A stretch of 64,000 nucleotides of DNA from Salipaludibacillus aurantiacus (GTDB taxonomy: Bacteria; Bacillota; Bacilli; Bacillales; Salisediminibacteriaceae). Where the stretch lies: positions 113,550 to 177,549 of the forward strand of contig NZ_FOGT01000010.1 of the NCBI RefSeq assembly GCF_900111295.1. Reading direction: 5' to 3'. Shown here piece by piece: positions 37,125-46,392 of the stretch; the stretch's first letter is position 1, and the number at the start of each line of letters is the position of its first letter. The notes beneath the pieces were generated by a model that was not told the DNA's origin, ran no database searches, and saw nothing but the letters and a program-made list of their open reading frames with translations. Made by a program: the position numbers and the translations under genes.

Positions 37125-38153
37125 ATGGAGGAGTCCAAGCGTCCGGGCGTAAATCGAAAATCGAAACGGCTAGTCTTTCACCTGCTGTTCCCTCTCGTTT
37201 TCCTCACGGCTGTCTTACTGTTTATGGTCGTTTTCAGGCATGAGGAGGACTTGACAAACGCCGAAAAAAGAGCAATTGAATCTGTGACGTTTGAAGAAGA
37301 ATGGACCCGCTACGGCCATTTGCCTGCGCACTTAGTCGAGGTTACTGAAGGACTGCCTGCCCCTTTAAAAAGCCGGATTATCCACCGGATGATGGACGAA
37401 GTCCCGCTCCATGTCATGCAGCTTCCATCAGAGGATCTGGCAGCCGAAACACATGGTGCCTTCGCTGGGCTTACAGCAGAAAACGAAGCGGATGACCCTG
37501 TCTTCTTCACTACTGTAAATGACGAAACAGCTATCAGAGACCTGCCAGGATGGCTAGTGCATGTGTCAAACCGGTTTAATGAAGTATATAACACACAGGA
37601 CATGCTTGATATTACTTTTCTTCCTCCAAACGAGGCATCAAGAGTCATAATGGAAACAATCGAAGAAGAAAAAGAAAAAAGGTTAGAAGAGGAAGAGTCA
37701 GAACAGGCTGAAGGGAAGCCGGGGGTTTACTCCGGGTTCGGAGAAGAGGAAGAAGAACCAATCCCCGTTTACAGAAAAATTGCAAAGGATATTCGTGCAC
37801 AGAGCCCGGACGTGGTCCTTTTGGATTTTGATCTGATAGCCGATCATTTGGAACATGAAGAAGTTAAAATAGCAGAAGGCGGAATGACAGGTGTGGAAGA
37901 GACCGTCGACCAGACGTATGAGTTTCTCGAAGCACTCTACCGGTCAATCGATACGTTTACAACGTACATTTTATTCAGTGACGAGGTATTTGAACATTTA
38001 GGGCTCTCTCCGACAGAGCAGCTTGAGGACCAGCTGAATCTTTTGGCTGACCAGAATGAGTACGTTCACGTCGTAAAAATTCCTTCATACAATAAAGAGG
38101 ATGAACAAGCATGGGCAGAAAACCACATTCTTCCTCTCTTCTACCGCGGATAA
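37125..38153 (+). CDS. Unknown membrane-anchored protein of the pgs locus
   Basis: 342 aa from ATG 37125 (AAGAAGGTGAGAAAC upstream); ATG 37092 is possible but has no ribosome binding site. A single N-terminal membrane helix (about residues 17-36) would place the rest outside. Charged, with a Glu-rich low-complexity loop (EEEKEKRLEEEESEQAEG). The C-terminal part (VVLLDFDLIADHL, YILFSDEVFEHLG, NHILPLFYRG) is vaguely like the end of SGNH hydrolases, but no GDS or catalytic triad is visible, so I do not assign one. Its place after ggt and before a terminator-like palindrome suggests a role in polymer handling. Confidence 0.65.
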   Translation: MEESKRPGVNRKSKRLVFHLLFPLVFLTAVLLFMVVFRHEEDLTNAEKRAIESVTFEEEWTRYGHLPAHLVEVTEGLPAPLKSRIIHRMMDEVPLHVMQLPSEDLAAETHGAFAGLTAENEADDPVFFTTVNDETAIRDLPGWLVHVSNRFNEVYNTQDMLDITFLPPNEASRVIMETIEEEKEKRLEEEESEQAEGKPGVYSGFGEEEEEPIPVYRKIAKDIRAQSPDVVLLDFDLIADHLEHEEVKIAEGGMTGVEETVDQTYEFLEALYRSIDTFTTYILFSDEVFEHLGLSPTEQLEDQLNLLADQNEYVHVVKIPSYNKEDEQAWAENHILPLFYRG

Positions 38154-38161
38154 ATGGAAAG

Positions 38162-38187
38162 AGCTGGGGGGTCTGACCCCCCAGCTT
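38162..38187 (+). repeat. GTC palindrome copy 7, probable terminator of the pgs locus
   Basis: AGCTGGGGGGTCTGACCCCCCAGCTTTTGG eleven bases after the stop codon. The stem plus TTTT can serve as an intrinsic terminator. The stem and right flank are shared with copy 4. Confidence 0.85.
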
Positions 38188-38213
38188 TTGGAATCTAAAA
38201 TGACACAAAAAAA

Positions 38214-38258
38214 GAAACAAGCGATGACTCCCTGGGACGGGGGAGCATCGCTTGTTTC
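38214..38258 (-). terminator. Strong hairpin, terminator-like on the minus strand
   Basis: GAAACAAGCGATG / CATCGCTTGTTTC with an inner CTCCC/GGGAG. On the minus strand it ends in a run of seven T residues. No minus-strand gene leads into it, so either an antisense or small RNA ends here or it is bidirectional for the pgs locus. Confidence 0.6.
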
Positions 38259-38263
38259 TTCGC

Positions 38264-38291
38264 TTAAGTAAAGACTCAGTCTTTACTAAGC
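38264..38291. repeat. 28-base palindrome
   Basis: CTTAAGTAAAGACT-C-AGTCTTTACTAAG, nearly perfect, next to the hairpin at 38214. Could be an operator or a residual insertion element end. Confidence 0.6.
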
Positions 38292-38645
38292 AAATATATC
38301 AAAATGATAGGGGGGGAGAGATGAAAGTGGTGGATTTCAACTCTTAATTCTAGTATACCCATATGCAGAGACTTAAAACATTATTTTCGAAAAAAATGAT
38401 TAAAAGTTTTAAATAGAAACGCTCAGGGCAGATAACACACGGACAAAAACCTTTTACGGGACATTTATTAAGCCTAAAGTATGACTATTTTATCTAAAAC
38501 ATGCTACTAAATGACAAAAATACGAAAATAGTCCATTAGAACCTACTAATATAACTATTAAATTGATAAGATTACCTTTACTATTGTCTTTGTTTTAGGA
38601 GTTTAGACCCTTTTAATTAAAAAATATGAGGAAAGAGGTGGATGT
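38292..38645. other. AT-rich region upstream of the NlpC/P60 gene
   Basis: No gene. Very AT-rich leader without a clear promoter. No TGTAAT-N5-TGTAAT box is seen, unlike the two neighbouring hydrolase promoters. Ends in the ribosome binding site GGAAAGAGGTGGATGT. Confidence 0.45.
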
Positions 38646-40532
38646 ATGTCTGTTTTTGAATCTAAAGTTCGTTCAACACTCCTTTTTTCAGCTGCCACAG
38701 TAGGTGCTGTCCTTGTAGCGCCGAATTTAGCTGAAGCATCCTTCGGGGAGAAAAATCTCCGTTTTGGAATGGAAGACACGGATGTGAAAGTTTTACAGGA
38801 GCGCCTTAAAGAGAAAGGTTTTTTTGATTTCCATACGGCTACAGGTTATTTTGGAGAATTGACGAGGGAAGCAGTAATTAAGTTTCAGAAAGAGCACGGC
38901 CTTTCGCAGGATGGCATTGTAGGTCCGCAGACTTTCAGCGTGTTAAACGGGAACAGTTCAAGTTCAGGACAATCGCGCCAGTCAAGTTCTGAAAATAACT
39001 CGTCACAAAACTCTGCTTCAAGTACATACAGTTCAGCATCATCATCTTCACTTTCTTCTATTAATAATACGAGCCAGGTTATGCGAAACGGAACGAGAAA
39101 TCAGGATGTTTCAAGTTTACAAGCTTACTTGAAAAAAGCCGGTTTCTACGAGCACTCACAAATAACCGGGATCTATGGGAATATGACCCAGCAGGCCGTC
39201 CGCAACTTTCAGCAGGCAAGAGGATTGACTTCAGATGGGTTAGCCGGACCGCAAACGTTATCTAAAGTGAACAAAGAAATTGGAGGAACTGCTCCTTCAA
39301 AGTCATCTTCAAGCCGTTCGGATAATTCAGCGAAAACGGTCTCTAACAACAGCGGATCATCAAGTTTATCAGGAGTTGTACTAAGACAGGGGGCCAGAGG
39401 AGCCGCAGTTGAGGAACTGCAGAAACGACTCAAAGACCTCGGATATTACACTTCCTCTATCGATGGGGTTTACGGACCGTTAACAGCAGCATCGGTGAGA
39501 GAATTGCAGCGCCAGTCCAACATTTCTGTCGATGGCATTTTCGGCCCGCAGACTTACCGTCAGCTGGACAATGGAAACTCATCCAGCTCTGGTTCATCTT
39601 CCGGATCTTCCGGAAACTCGTCACAAACCAGCTCTGGAAACAGCAGCAGCTCAACAGATCTTTCTGGAGTCGTATTAAGACAAGGGGCCAGTGGAAGCCA
39701 GGTAAGAGAACTTCAGCAGCGGTTAAAAGATTTAGGCTACTTTACATCGTCAGTGGACGGCTCATACGGAGCTGGAACAGCCGAAGCCGTGCGTAAATTG
39801 CAAAGGCAGACGAACATTTCGGTTGACGGTATTTTTGGCCCGCAAACTTTCAGGCAGCTGGAAAAAAATGTTGAATACAGATCTTCTTCAAATTCATCAG
39901 GCAGCAGTTCTTCCTCAGCGCCTGTGCTGAAAGAAGGAAGCAGAGGTTCAAATGTCAGCGAACTTCAAAATATGCTGAAAGCGACGGGCCACTACAAAAG
40001 CCAGGTTACCGGCGTATTCGGCCCGTTAACGAAAGAAGCGGTCCGGAAGTTCCAAAACCAGTGGGGACTGATTGCTGACGGGATTGCTACAAAGGCCACT
40101 TTGGAAAAGCTTGAAGAAGTAGCTGCCGTTCATATGAGTGAATCCCGTTCAAATTCCGGCTCCTCCCAAAGCTTTAATACGATGAACCTGATTGCAGATG
40201 CATCAAATTATATTGGTGTCCCTTACGTGTGGGGCGGCACCACAGCTTCCGGGTTCGATTGCAGCGGATTTATCCAGCACGTCTTCCGTAATAACGGAGT
40301 TAATTTACCTCGAACGGTTGCCCAGCAATGGGATGCGACCAGGCCGGTCTCAAAGCCGCAAGTCGGCGACATTGTTTATTTTACAACGTACCGGGCAGGC
40401 CCTTCACATAATGGTATATATATAGGAAACAATCAGTTTATCCATAGCGGCTCCTCAACAGGCGTCACGATTACAAGCATGGACAACAGTTACTGGTCTC
40501 CGCGTTACCTTGGAGCCCGCCGGGCAAAATAA
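38646..40532 (+). CDS. Secreted NlpC/P60 endopeptidase with five peptidoglycan-binding domains
   Basis: 628 aa. Signal peptide to about residue 31 (cleavage near AEA-SFG). Five PG_binding_1 repeats follow, each ending DGI-GPQT-like (DGIVGPQTF, DGLAGPQTL, DGIFGPQTY, DGIFGPQTF, DGIATKATL), separated by Ser/Asn-rich linkers. The C-terminal NlpC/P60 domain (about residues 510-628) has catalytic Cys in GFDCSGFIQ and His in PSHNGIYIG, with NQFIHSG. The family cuts D-Glu to diamino acid bonds in stem peptides, as in CwlO/LytF. NlpC domains of this kind may also cleave gamma-glutamyl bonds, relevant beside pgs. Confidence 0.93.
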   Translation: MSVFESKVRSTLLFSAATVGAVLVAPNLAEASFGEKNLRFGMEDTDVKVLQERLKEKGFFDFHTATGYFGELTREAVIKFQKEHGLSQDGIVGPQTFSVLNGNSSSSGQSRQSSSENNSSQNSASSTYSSASSSSLSSINNTSQVMRNGTRNQDVSSLQAYLKKAGFYEHSQITGIYGNMTQQAVRNFQQARGLTSDGLAGPQTLSKVNKEIGGTAPSKSSSSRSDNSAKTVSNNSGSSSLSGVVLRQGARGAAVEELQKRLKDLGYYTSSIDGVYGPLTAASVRELQRQSNISVDGIFGPQTYRQLDNGNSSSSGSSSGSSGNSSQTSSGNSSSSTDLSGVVLRQGASGSQVRELQQRLKDLGYFTSSVDGSYGAGTAEAVRKLQRQTNISVDGIFGPQTFRQLEKNVEYRSSSNSSGSSSSSAPVLKEGSRGSNVSELQNMLKATGHYKSQVTGVFGPLTKEAVRKFQNQWGLIADGIATKATLEKLEEVAAVHMSESRSNSGSSQSFNTMNLIADASNYIGVPYVWGGTTASGFDCSGFIQHVFRNNGVNLPRTVAQQWDATRPVSKPQVGDIVYFTTYRAGPSHNGIYIGNNQFIHSGSSTGVTITSMDNSYWSPRYLGARRAK

Positions 40533-40541
40533 TATACGTTT

Positions 40542-40577
40542 AAAGCTGTAAACCAATAAAGGTTTACAGCTTTTTAT
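40542..40577 (+). terminator. Terminator of the NlpC/P60 gene
   Basis: AAAGCTGTAAACC / GGTTTACAGCTTT with AATAAA loop and TTTTTATAA. Confidence 0.92.
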
Positions 40578-40721
40578 AATTATTATGAAGAAAAGTAGTT
40601 TCAATAAATAATGTACTGAGCTATAAGGAAGCTGATTTCAAACACTTCAAAGGAACATACATAACATGTTTTCCATGCAGATATCCTTCGCTCCTGTCCC
40701 TGTCTAAGTGAAAAAACCACG

Positions 40722-40753
40722 TAAAAAAATCCCCCTTGGACGAGGGGGATTCC
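40722..40753 (-). terminator. Terminator of the minus-strand NlpC/P60 gene
   Basis: On the minus strand GAATCCCCCTCG-TCC-AAGGGGGATT is followed by TTTTTTT. Confidence 0.9.
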
Positions 40754-40862
40754 AATAAATTGTTAAATTTGACGTTTAGTATATTTTATAGAGGGAAAGT
40801 AGCTTTATAGATGTCAAATCGTAATTCCAGATGTTTAGTAGATCGAATACTTAGTTGTTAAA

Positions 40863-41852
40863 TTACAGACGGCCTGCTCCGATGTAGTGAGCGCTCCAGT
40901 ATGGGTTGCTCATGTTTGAAACTGTTACACCAGTAGACGCACCTGAGTGAATGAATTGTCCGTTTCCTAAGTAGATTCCAGCGTGTGAAGGACCTGTACG
41001 AGTTTCAAAGAAGACGATGTCCCCACGGCTTGGGCTGGATACTTTAGTTGCCGCACTGTACATTTGGCTTACAGTACGTGGAATGCTTTTTCCGTGCTGG
41101 TTGTATACATAGTTAATAAAACCGCTGCAGTCAAATCCTGAAGGAGTTGTTCCACCCCATTGGTATTTTGAACCAATTACGCTTCGAGCAGTAGAAATCA
41201 TTGCATCCACGCTGGAAGAAGAAGAACTGCTCACTGTTGTCGCATTGCTTGAGCTGCTAGAGCTTGAACTGCTTGACGCACTTGAGCTGCTTGAAGAGCT
41301 GGATGATCCATTTAACGCACCATAAGTCTGCGGGCCGGCAATTCCGTCCACACTGATTCCAGCGCTGCGTTGGAAGTCACGAACAGCTTGCTGAGTAAGC
41401 GGGCCGTAAACACCGTCTACCTGGCTGCTAGTTTTGAAACCGCGGTCTGCCAACGCACTTTGTAATTCACGTACTTGCGCGCCACGCGCACCACGACGAA
41501 GAACAGTGTTGAAAGAAATTGTTGAATTCCCTGAGCTTTGGCTCACTTGAGATGCATTAGAGCTGCTTCCTGAAACACCAAGCGCACTGAATGTTTGTGG
41601 TCCTGCAATCCCGTCCACAGCGAGTCCTTCACTTCTTTGGAAGTCACGAACAGCTTGTCTAGTAATGCTTCCGAAATAGCCTGTTGAGTTAGCAGAGAAA
41701 TGACCTGTGTCCCGCAGGGCATCTTGTAACTCAGTAACGTCACCGTGACGAATTCCTTCGCGTAATGTCTGATCTCCTAATGCTGCGTCGTATGCTGTCG
41801 GCATTACAAGCAGACTTCCTGCTAATACTACACTCATAACCACTTTTTTCAT
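40863..41852 (-). CDS. Secreted NlpC/P60 endopeptidase with two peptidoglycan-binding domains
   Basis: 329 aa. Signal peptide MKKVVMSVVLAGSLLVMPTA. Two PG_binding_1 domains (GLAVDGIAGPQTF, GISVDGIAGPQTY), a Ser-only linker of about 40 residues, then NlpC/P60 with GFDCSGFINYVY, PSHAGIYLGN and GQFIHSGA. It is a short paralogue of the 628-aa protein on the other strand, convergent with it. RBS AAGGGGAGAGTAACATA. A WalR-like box lies about 240 bases upstream. Confidence 0.94.
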   Translation of the reverse strand: MKKVVMSVVLAGSLLVMPTAYDAALGDQTLREGIRHGDVTELQDALRDTGHFSANSTGYFGSITRQAVRDFQRSEGLAVDGIAGPQTFSALGVSGSSSNASQVSQSSGNSTISFNTVLRRGARGAQVRELQSALADRGFKTSSQVDGVYGPLTQQAVRDFQRSAGISVDGIAGPQTYGALNGSSSSSSSSSASSSSSSSSSSNATTVSSSSSSSVDAMISTARSVIGSKYQWGGTTPSGFDCSGFINYVYNQHGKSIPRTVSQMYSAATKVSSPSRGDIVFFETRTGPSHAGIYLGNGQFIHSGASTGVTVSNMSNPYWSAHYIGAGRL

Positions 41853-42362
41853 TATGTTACTCTCCCCTTAATCTTTTAAGTTAGTTAGTTATCTCTTGAT
41901 CCAAAACTAAGTTTATATGAAAAATTATGAAAGAACAATAGAATTTGCCACACGTTAACTAACTATAACGTCTCTGTAAAATTTGTAATATAATTTAATT
42001 TTTTGACACTTTGTGTTTAGATCCTGTAATTAAAATAAGCCGGTTATTCCCGTGACTTATCAATATGCACCAATGTTTTGTAAAATATTTACATTACAGG
42101 AGTATTACAAAGGAATGTCATGTCGTTCGGATTTAAAAAGAGGCCCGGACGGCATTTTTATATTTTTTCATAAATGATAGACAGTTTTGGAGACTAATTT
42201 GAGAATGCTTTTTTTAACATATTATCTATTATTTTAAATTGGTTTCTGTTAGGGCTGTGTTAATTTTTGGTATAAGGATAAGCACTCAAGGAAAGGCTAT
42301 TATTTATATAATGGGGATAAAAGGAAAAATAAAAGCATATGTGACTAGCTGCCGTTTTATAT
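41853..42362. other. Intergenic region upstream of the minus-strand NlpC/P60 gene
   Basis: No gene. Holds the WalR-like box at 42093-42109 and AT-rich sequence. The long distance from box to start codon implies a long leader or a promoter around 42000-42080. Confidence 0.5.
42093..42109 (-). promoter_or_regulatory. WalR-like box
   Basis: Minus strand TGTAAT-ACTCC-TGTAAT, an exact match to the WalR (YycF) consensus TGTWAH-N5-TGTWAH that controls wall hydrolase genes in bacilli, in the same orientation as the NlpC/P60 gene starting at 41852. Confidence 0.6.
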
Positions 42363-42399
42363 AGAAAAGGCTTTACACGTCTAACACGTGTAAAGCCTT
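42363..42399 (-). terminator. Terminator of the amidase gene
   Basis: Minus strand AAGGCTTTACACG / CGTGTAAAGCCTT followed by TTCTAT; stem 13 bp, loop seven bases. Confidence 0.9.
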
Positions 42400-42414
42400 A
42401 TTAAAGCATTCACC

Positions 42415-45400
42415 TTACCTGAAATAATTAATTAATCCGTCGCGGATACCTTCCGCAGCGCGATCACGGTAAGCATCTGACCTCAGCTTTGCTGCGTCGT
42501 CAGGGTAATCTTTAAAACCTATTTCAAGTAACGCACTTGGAATTTGGGTTTCACGCACAACGTGATAATTGCCTTCAGCTACCCGGCGGTAGTGAGTACC
42601 CATTTTAGCTACTGTGGCATCTTGAATCGCATGTGCAAGTTTAATACTGTTGGCACGTTCGTATTTTCCGTGCCAAAATGTTTCTGTTCCCCTTGCTGTA
42701 CCATTAAACATATTCGTGTGCACACTGACAAACACGTCCGCACCAGATCTGTTCGCGATAAACGACCGCTGGCTGAGAGACAGGAAGAAATCAGTACGTC
42801 TGATCATAATAACCTCGGCACCTGCTTCTCTCAGAAGCTTTTCAGCGCGAACGCTGATATCCAGGACGACGTCCTTCTCATGCATGCCGCCCCCAATACC
42901 TCCAGCATCCTGAGCTCCATGGCCGGCATCGAGGATAATCGTTTTGCCCACTAATGGACCGGTACTTGAAGGCTGTTTAGTAGCCAGCTGAATATATCCG
43001 GCAGATACATATCCAGTTTTGCCGCCGTCATATCTGATTTGGTGCCAGCTGTTCTGGCCTGAACGGCTGTAAGTTGAAATAATTTCGACCCGGTCGTCTC
43101 TGGAAAGGGAATCAATCACTCCATTTGAAGTGCCAGGGTCGGAACGGACATTTAATGAACTGCCGTTAACGTAGCCAATAATCGAGCTTCCGTCAAAATC
43201 TTCATCAATATAAATTTCTTCGATAAACAGGCCGGAAACATAGGCGTGGCCGCCATTAAATGCAATCTTGTACCAGCCGTTGCTTTCCTGCGAGATCAGA
43301 CTGACAATTGATCCATTAGATAAAGATCCCACCGTACCATAACTTGTAGACGGGCCGCTCCTGACATTTAAGGAGGTGGCCGTGACTCTGCCTTGCTGGG
43401 CAGTTTCTTCTATTAATTGAGAGATCATTTCCAAAGTGGGGCCGTCGCCTATTCCATTGACAACTAAACCATTTCGCTCCTGGAATTCACTAACAACACC
43501 GGCTGTTACAGAACCATAAGCTGTAGACGGGCTGCTTGGGAAATTCCCGTAACCAAGCCGAGTCAGATCCTGCTTTAACTCCCTTACATAATCACCGTTT
43601 TGTCCGTTTGAATAAGGTGAATTAAAAAGACTGTCCATGTAATCTAACGTTCTTTCATCCGGGATACCAGTAACAGAAAGACCGTAATAATTTTGGAAAT
43701 CTTCGACAACTCCCATAGTAACTGGCCCAAATCTTTCAGATGGATCAGAAGGGAAGTTCCCAAAACCGAGCTTAGTTAAGTCCAGTTTTAACTCGCGTAT
43801 ATGAGGACCTTCAGCGCCGTCATAGAAAACAGTTGTGAGTGCCTGGTCAATAGCGGCAAGCGTATCGGCATCCGCTATGCCCGTCACACTTAAATTGTAG
43901 GCACGCTGGAAGTCTTCAACAACACCCATCGTGACAGGACCGTAGCGCTCAGACGGATAGGAAGGGAAATTACCAAAACCAAGATTAGTTAGATCCATTT
44001 TTAAATCGCGAACGTGCGGGCCTTCAGCGCCATCATAAAAAGCCGTTTGCAAAGCTTCCTCAATCGCAGCAAGCGTATTGGCATCCGCTATGCCCGTCAC
44101 GCTTAAATTGTAAGCGCCCTGGAAGTCTTCGACAACCCCCATCGTGACAGGTCCGTAGCGCTCAGAAGGATAGGAAGGGAAATTTCCAAAGCCGAGATTA
44201 GTTAAATCCATTTTTAAATCGCGAACGTGCGGCCCTTCAGCGCCATCGTAAAAAGCCGTTTTTAAAGCTTCATCAATCGCAGCAAGCGTATTGGTATCCG
44301 CTATGCCCGTTACATTTAAGTTGTAGGCTCTTTGAAAGTCCTCCACAACCCCCATCGTGACGGGTCCGTAGCGCTCAGAAGGATAGGAAGGGAAATTCCC
44401 AAAGCCGAGATTAGTTAGATCCATTTTTAAATCACGCACGTGCGGGCCTTCAGCACCGTCATAATAAGCCGTTTGTAGTGCTCCATCAATCGCAGCAAGC
44501 GTATCGGCATCCGCTATGCCCGTCACGCTTAAGTTGTAAGCGCGCTGGTAGTCTTCCACAACGCCCATCGTGACAGGTCCGTATCGCTCAGACGGATGGG
44601 AAGGGAAATTCCCAAAGCCAAGATTAGTTAAATCCATTTTTAAATCGCGCACATGCGGGCCTTCAGCACCATCGTAATAAGCTGTTTGCAAAGCTCCATC
44701 AATCGCAGCGAGTGTATCGGCATCCGCTATGCCCGTCACGCTTAAGTTATAAGCGCGCTGGAAGTCTTCGACCACGCCCATCGTGACAGGTCCGTATCGC
44801 TCAGACGGATAGGAAGGGAAATTTCCAAAGCCGAGATTAGTTAGATCCATTTTTAAATCCCGCACGTAAGGCCCTTCAGCGCCATTGTAAAAAGTTGTTT
44901 CTAAAAGATGGTCAATAAGATTTAATGTTTCATCATCAGCAATTCCGGTAATAGGAAGACTGTAAGCGGCTTGAAATTCTTCAACGACTCCCATAGTGAC
45001 CGGGCCGTAAGTAGTAGACGGATCACTTGGGAAGTTCCCGAATCCAAGCAAGCTTAAATTATTTTTCATTTCAACTGTCTCTTCGTTTGTCAGCGTATCG
45101 GCAGTTGAAGTTGAAAAAAGCTGCACATCCTCATCATTCTTTTTTTGATCCTTCTCTTCCTCTTCTAAAGTGGAATTCTCAGAAGGGTCTTCTTTTTGTT
45201 CTTCTTTTGATTTTTCATTATCAGAATCTTTATCAGACTCTTCTTCTTCAGCTAAAGCGTCTTCTTCATTGCTTTTATCGCCCTCAAGATCAGAGTCTTT
45301 CTCTTTTATATCCTGATCTTTTTTGTTTTCTTCAGAATCTTTCACGGAATCCTTATCAGACTCTTCTTCTTCAGCTAAAGCGTCTTCTTCATTGCTTTTA

Positions 45401-46392
45401 TCGCTATCAAGATCAGTGTCTTCCTCTTTTGCATCCTGATTTTTTTTGGTTTCTTCAGAGTCTTTCTCAGAATCCTTATCAGACTCTTCCTCTTCAGTTA
45501 AAGCCTCTTCTTCATGACTATCTTCTTCAGACGTTTCATTTGATTCACTATCTTCTTCCGAAGCTTCTTTTTCTGAATCGGCAGCTTCATTACTTACATT
45601 ACTCCCGCTGTCTTCCTCTTTTATGGAAGCTTCAGCCTTAACCAGTTCAATTTCTACGCTTTCTTCATGCTCGTTCCCGGCAGGATCAAGCAGATGAAAA
45701 GATGCGAGTGTGCTACCTTCCTGAAGTTTATCCTCTAATAGGAAAGAACCGTCACTTTCATGGGAAAGTTCCCCATTCTCATAGACATCGCCCTCTTGTT
45801 CCAGTGTATAAGAGAGGCCGACATGGAAAGCGTTGTAATAATCTTCCGTAAATAAAGAAATGACCTTACCTTCAAGGATATTTTCTTCTAATACATTCTC
45901 TTCTTCACCGGGGAAGCTGAGTTCTAGGGAAGGTTGTTCACTATTTTGAACAAAAACTGCCTGATCAAGAGCAGCCTGGGCAAAATCTTCTTCGCCGTCA
46001 AAAGGCTCTTCGGCTAAGGTAATGTAATAGATCCCATCTTCCAGGGAAATAACGTCACTTTCCCCGCCATTTTCTAAAGTGAAGTCCCACTTATAGAGTT
46101 GGCTGTTTTCACTGTTTAATGAGACATCCGGAAACTTTCCGAGAAGTTCTTCTTTATCAGCATCAAATAAGTAAAGGGTGAGATTCTCTTCATCGCCTTC
46201 ATAAGTGACAGTGAGTTCTTCTTCGTTTGCCTGGTTAAAAATCTGGGGTTCGACCGTTAATAAGGAACTTTCTTCATCCTCCTTATGTAACAGATCTTCA
46301 ATTCCACCTGCAGCAGCAGGTACAACTGAAGAGAACGACAGCAGCCCAGCCAGATTGACAACCATAAACTGTCGTAAAAACTTCTTTGACAA
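42415..46392 (-). CDS. Giant secreted N-acetylmuramoyl-L-alanine amidase
   Basis: 1325 aa; TTG start behind AAGGAGCTGAAACAG. Signal peptide (about 1-29), beta-rich region with FIVAR/Y_Y_Y-like extracellular segments (30-265), a Glu/Asp/Ser/Lys-rich acidic region with three internal repeats of about 45 aa (265-430), eight PG_binding-like repeats of about 71 aa (LGFGNFPSYPSERYGPVTMG, about 440-1000), two SH3b domains with SLNVRSGPS and SLNVRSDPG (about 1005-1140), and Amidase_3 (about 1143-1325). Zinc ligands are in DAGHGAQDAGG, MHEKD and SVHTNMF, catalytic Glu in LLEIGFK. Repeats 2-6 are nearly identical, suggesting recent duplication. It removes stem peptides from glycan strands. Confidence 0.94.
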   Translation of the reverse strand: MSKKFLRQFMVVNLAGLLSFSSVVPAAAGGIEDLLHKEDEESSLLTVEPQIFNQANEEELTVTYEGDEENLTLYLFDADKEELLGKFPDVSLNSENSQLYKWDFTLENGGESDVISLEDGIYYITLAEEPFDGEEDFAQAALDQAVFVQNSEQPSLELSFPGEEENVLEENILEGKVISLFTEDYYNAFHVGLSYTLEQEGDVYENGELSHESDGSFLLEDKLQEGSTLASFHLLDPAGNEHEESVEIELVKAEASIKEEDSGSNVSNEAADSEKEASEEDSESNETSEEDSHEEEALTEEEESDKDSEKDSEETKKNQDAKEEDTDLDSDKSNEEDALAEEEESDKDSVKDSEENKKDQDIKEKDSDLEGDKSNEEDALAEEEESDKDSDNEKSKEEQKEDPSENSTLEEEEKDQKKNDEDVQLFSTSTADTLTNEETVEMKNNLSLLGFGNFPSDPSTTYGPVTMGVVEEFQAAYSLPITGIADDETLNLIDHLLETTFYNGAEGPYVRDLKMDLTNLGFGNFPSYPSERYGPVTMGVVEDFQRAYNLSVTGIADADTLAAIDGALQTAYYDGAEGPHVRDLKMDLTNLGFGNFPSHPSERYGPVTMGVVEDYQRAYNLSVTGIADADTLAAIDGALQTAYYDGAEGPHVRDLKMDLTNLGFGNFPSYPSERYGPVTMGVVEDFQRAYNLNVTGIADTNTLAAIDEALKTAFYDGAEGPHVRDLKMDLTNLGFGNFPSYPSERYGPVTMGVVEDFQGAYNLSVTGIADANTLAAIEEALQTAFYDGAEGPHVRDLKMDLTNLGFGNFPSYPSERYGPVTMGVVEDFQRAYNLSVTGIADADTLAAIDQALTTVFYDGAEGPHIRELKLDLTKLGFGNFPSDPSERFGPVTMGVVEDFQNYYGLSVTGIPDERTLDYMDSLFNSPYSNGQNGDYVRELKQDLTRLGYGNFPSSPSTAYGSVTAGVVSEFQERNGLVVNGIGDGPTLEMISQLIEETAQQGRVTATSLNVRSGPSTSYGTVGSLSNGSIVSLISQESNGWYKIAFNGGHAYVSGLFIEEIYIDEDFDGSSIIGYVNGSSLNVRSDPGTSNGVIDSLSRDDRVEIISTYSRSGQNSWHQIRYDGGKTGYVSAGYIQLATKQPSSTGPLVGKTIILDAGHGAQDAGGIGGGMHEKDVVLDISVRAEKLLREAGAEVIMIRRTDFFLSLSQRSFIANRSGADVFVSVHTNMFNGTARGTETFWHGKYERANSIKLAHAIQDATVAKMGTHYRRVAEGNYHVVRETQIPSALLEIGFKDYPDDAAKLRSDAYRDRAAEGIRDGLINYFR

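Noticed and set aside
45027..45641. 204-codon plus-strand frame opposite the amidase acidic region
   Set aside because: Leu/His-rich mirror of Glu/Asp/Ser codons with no start signal.
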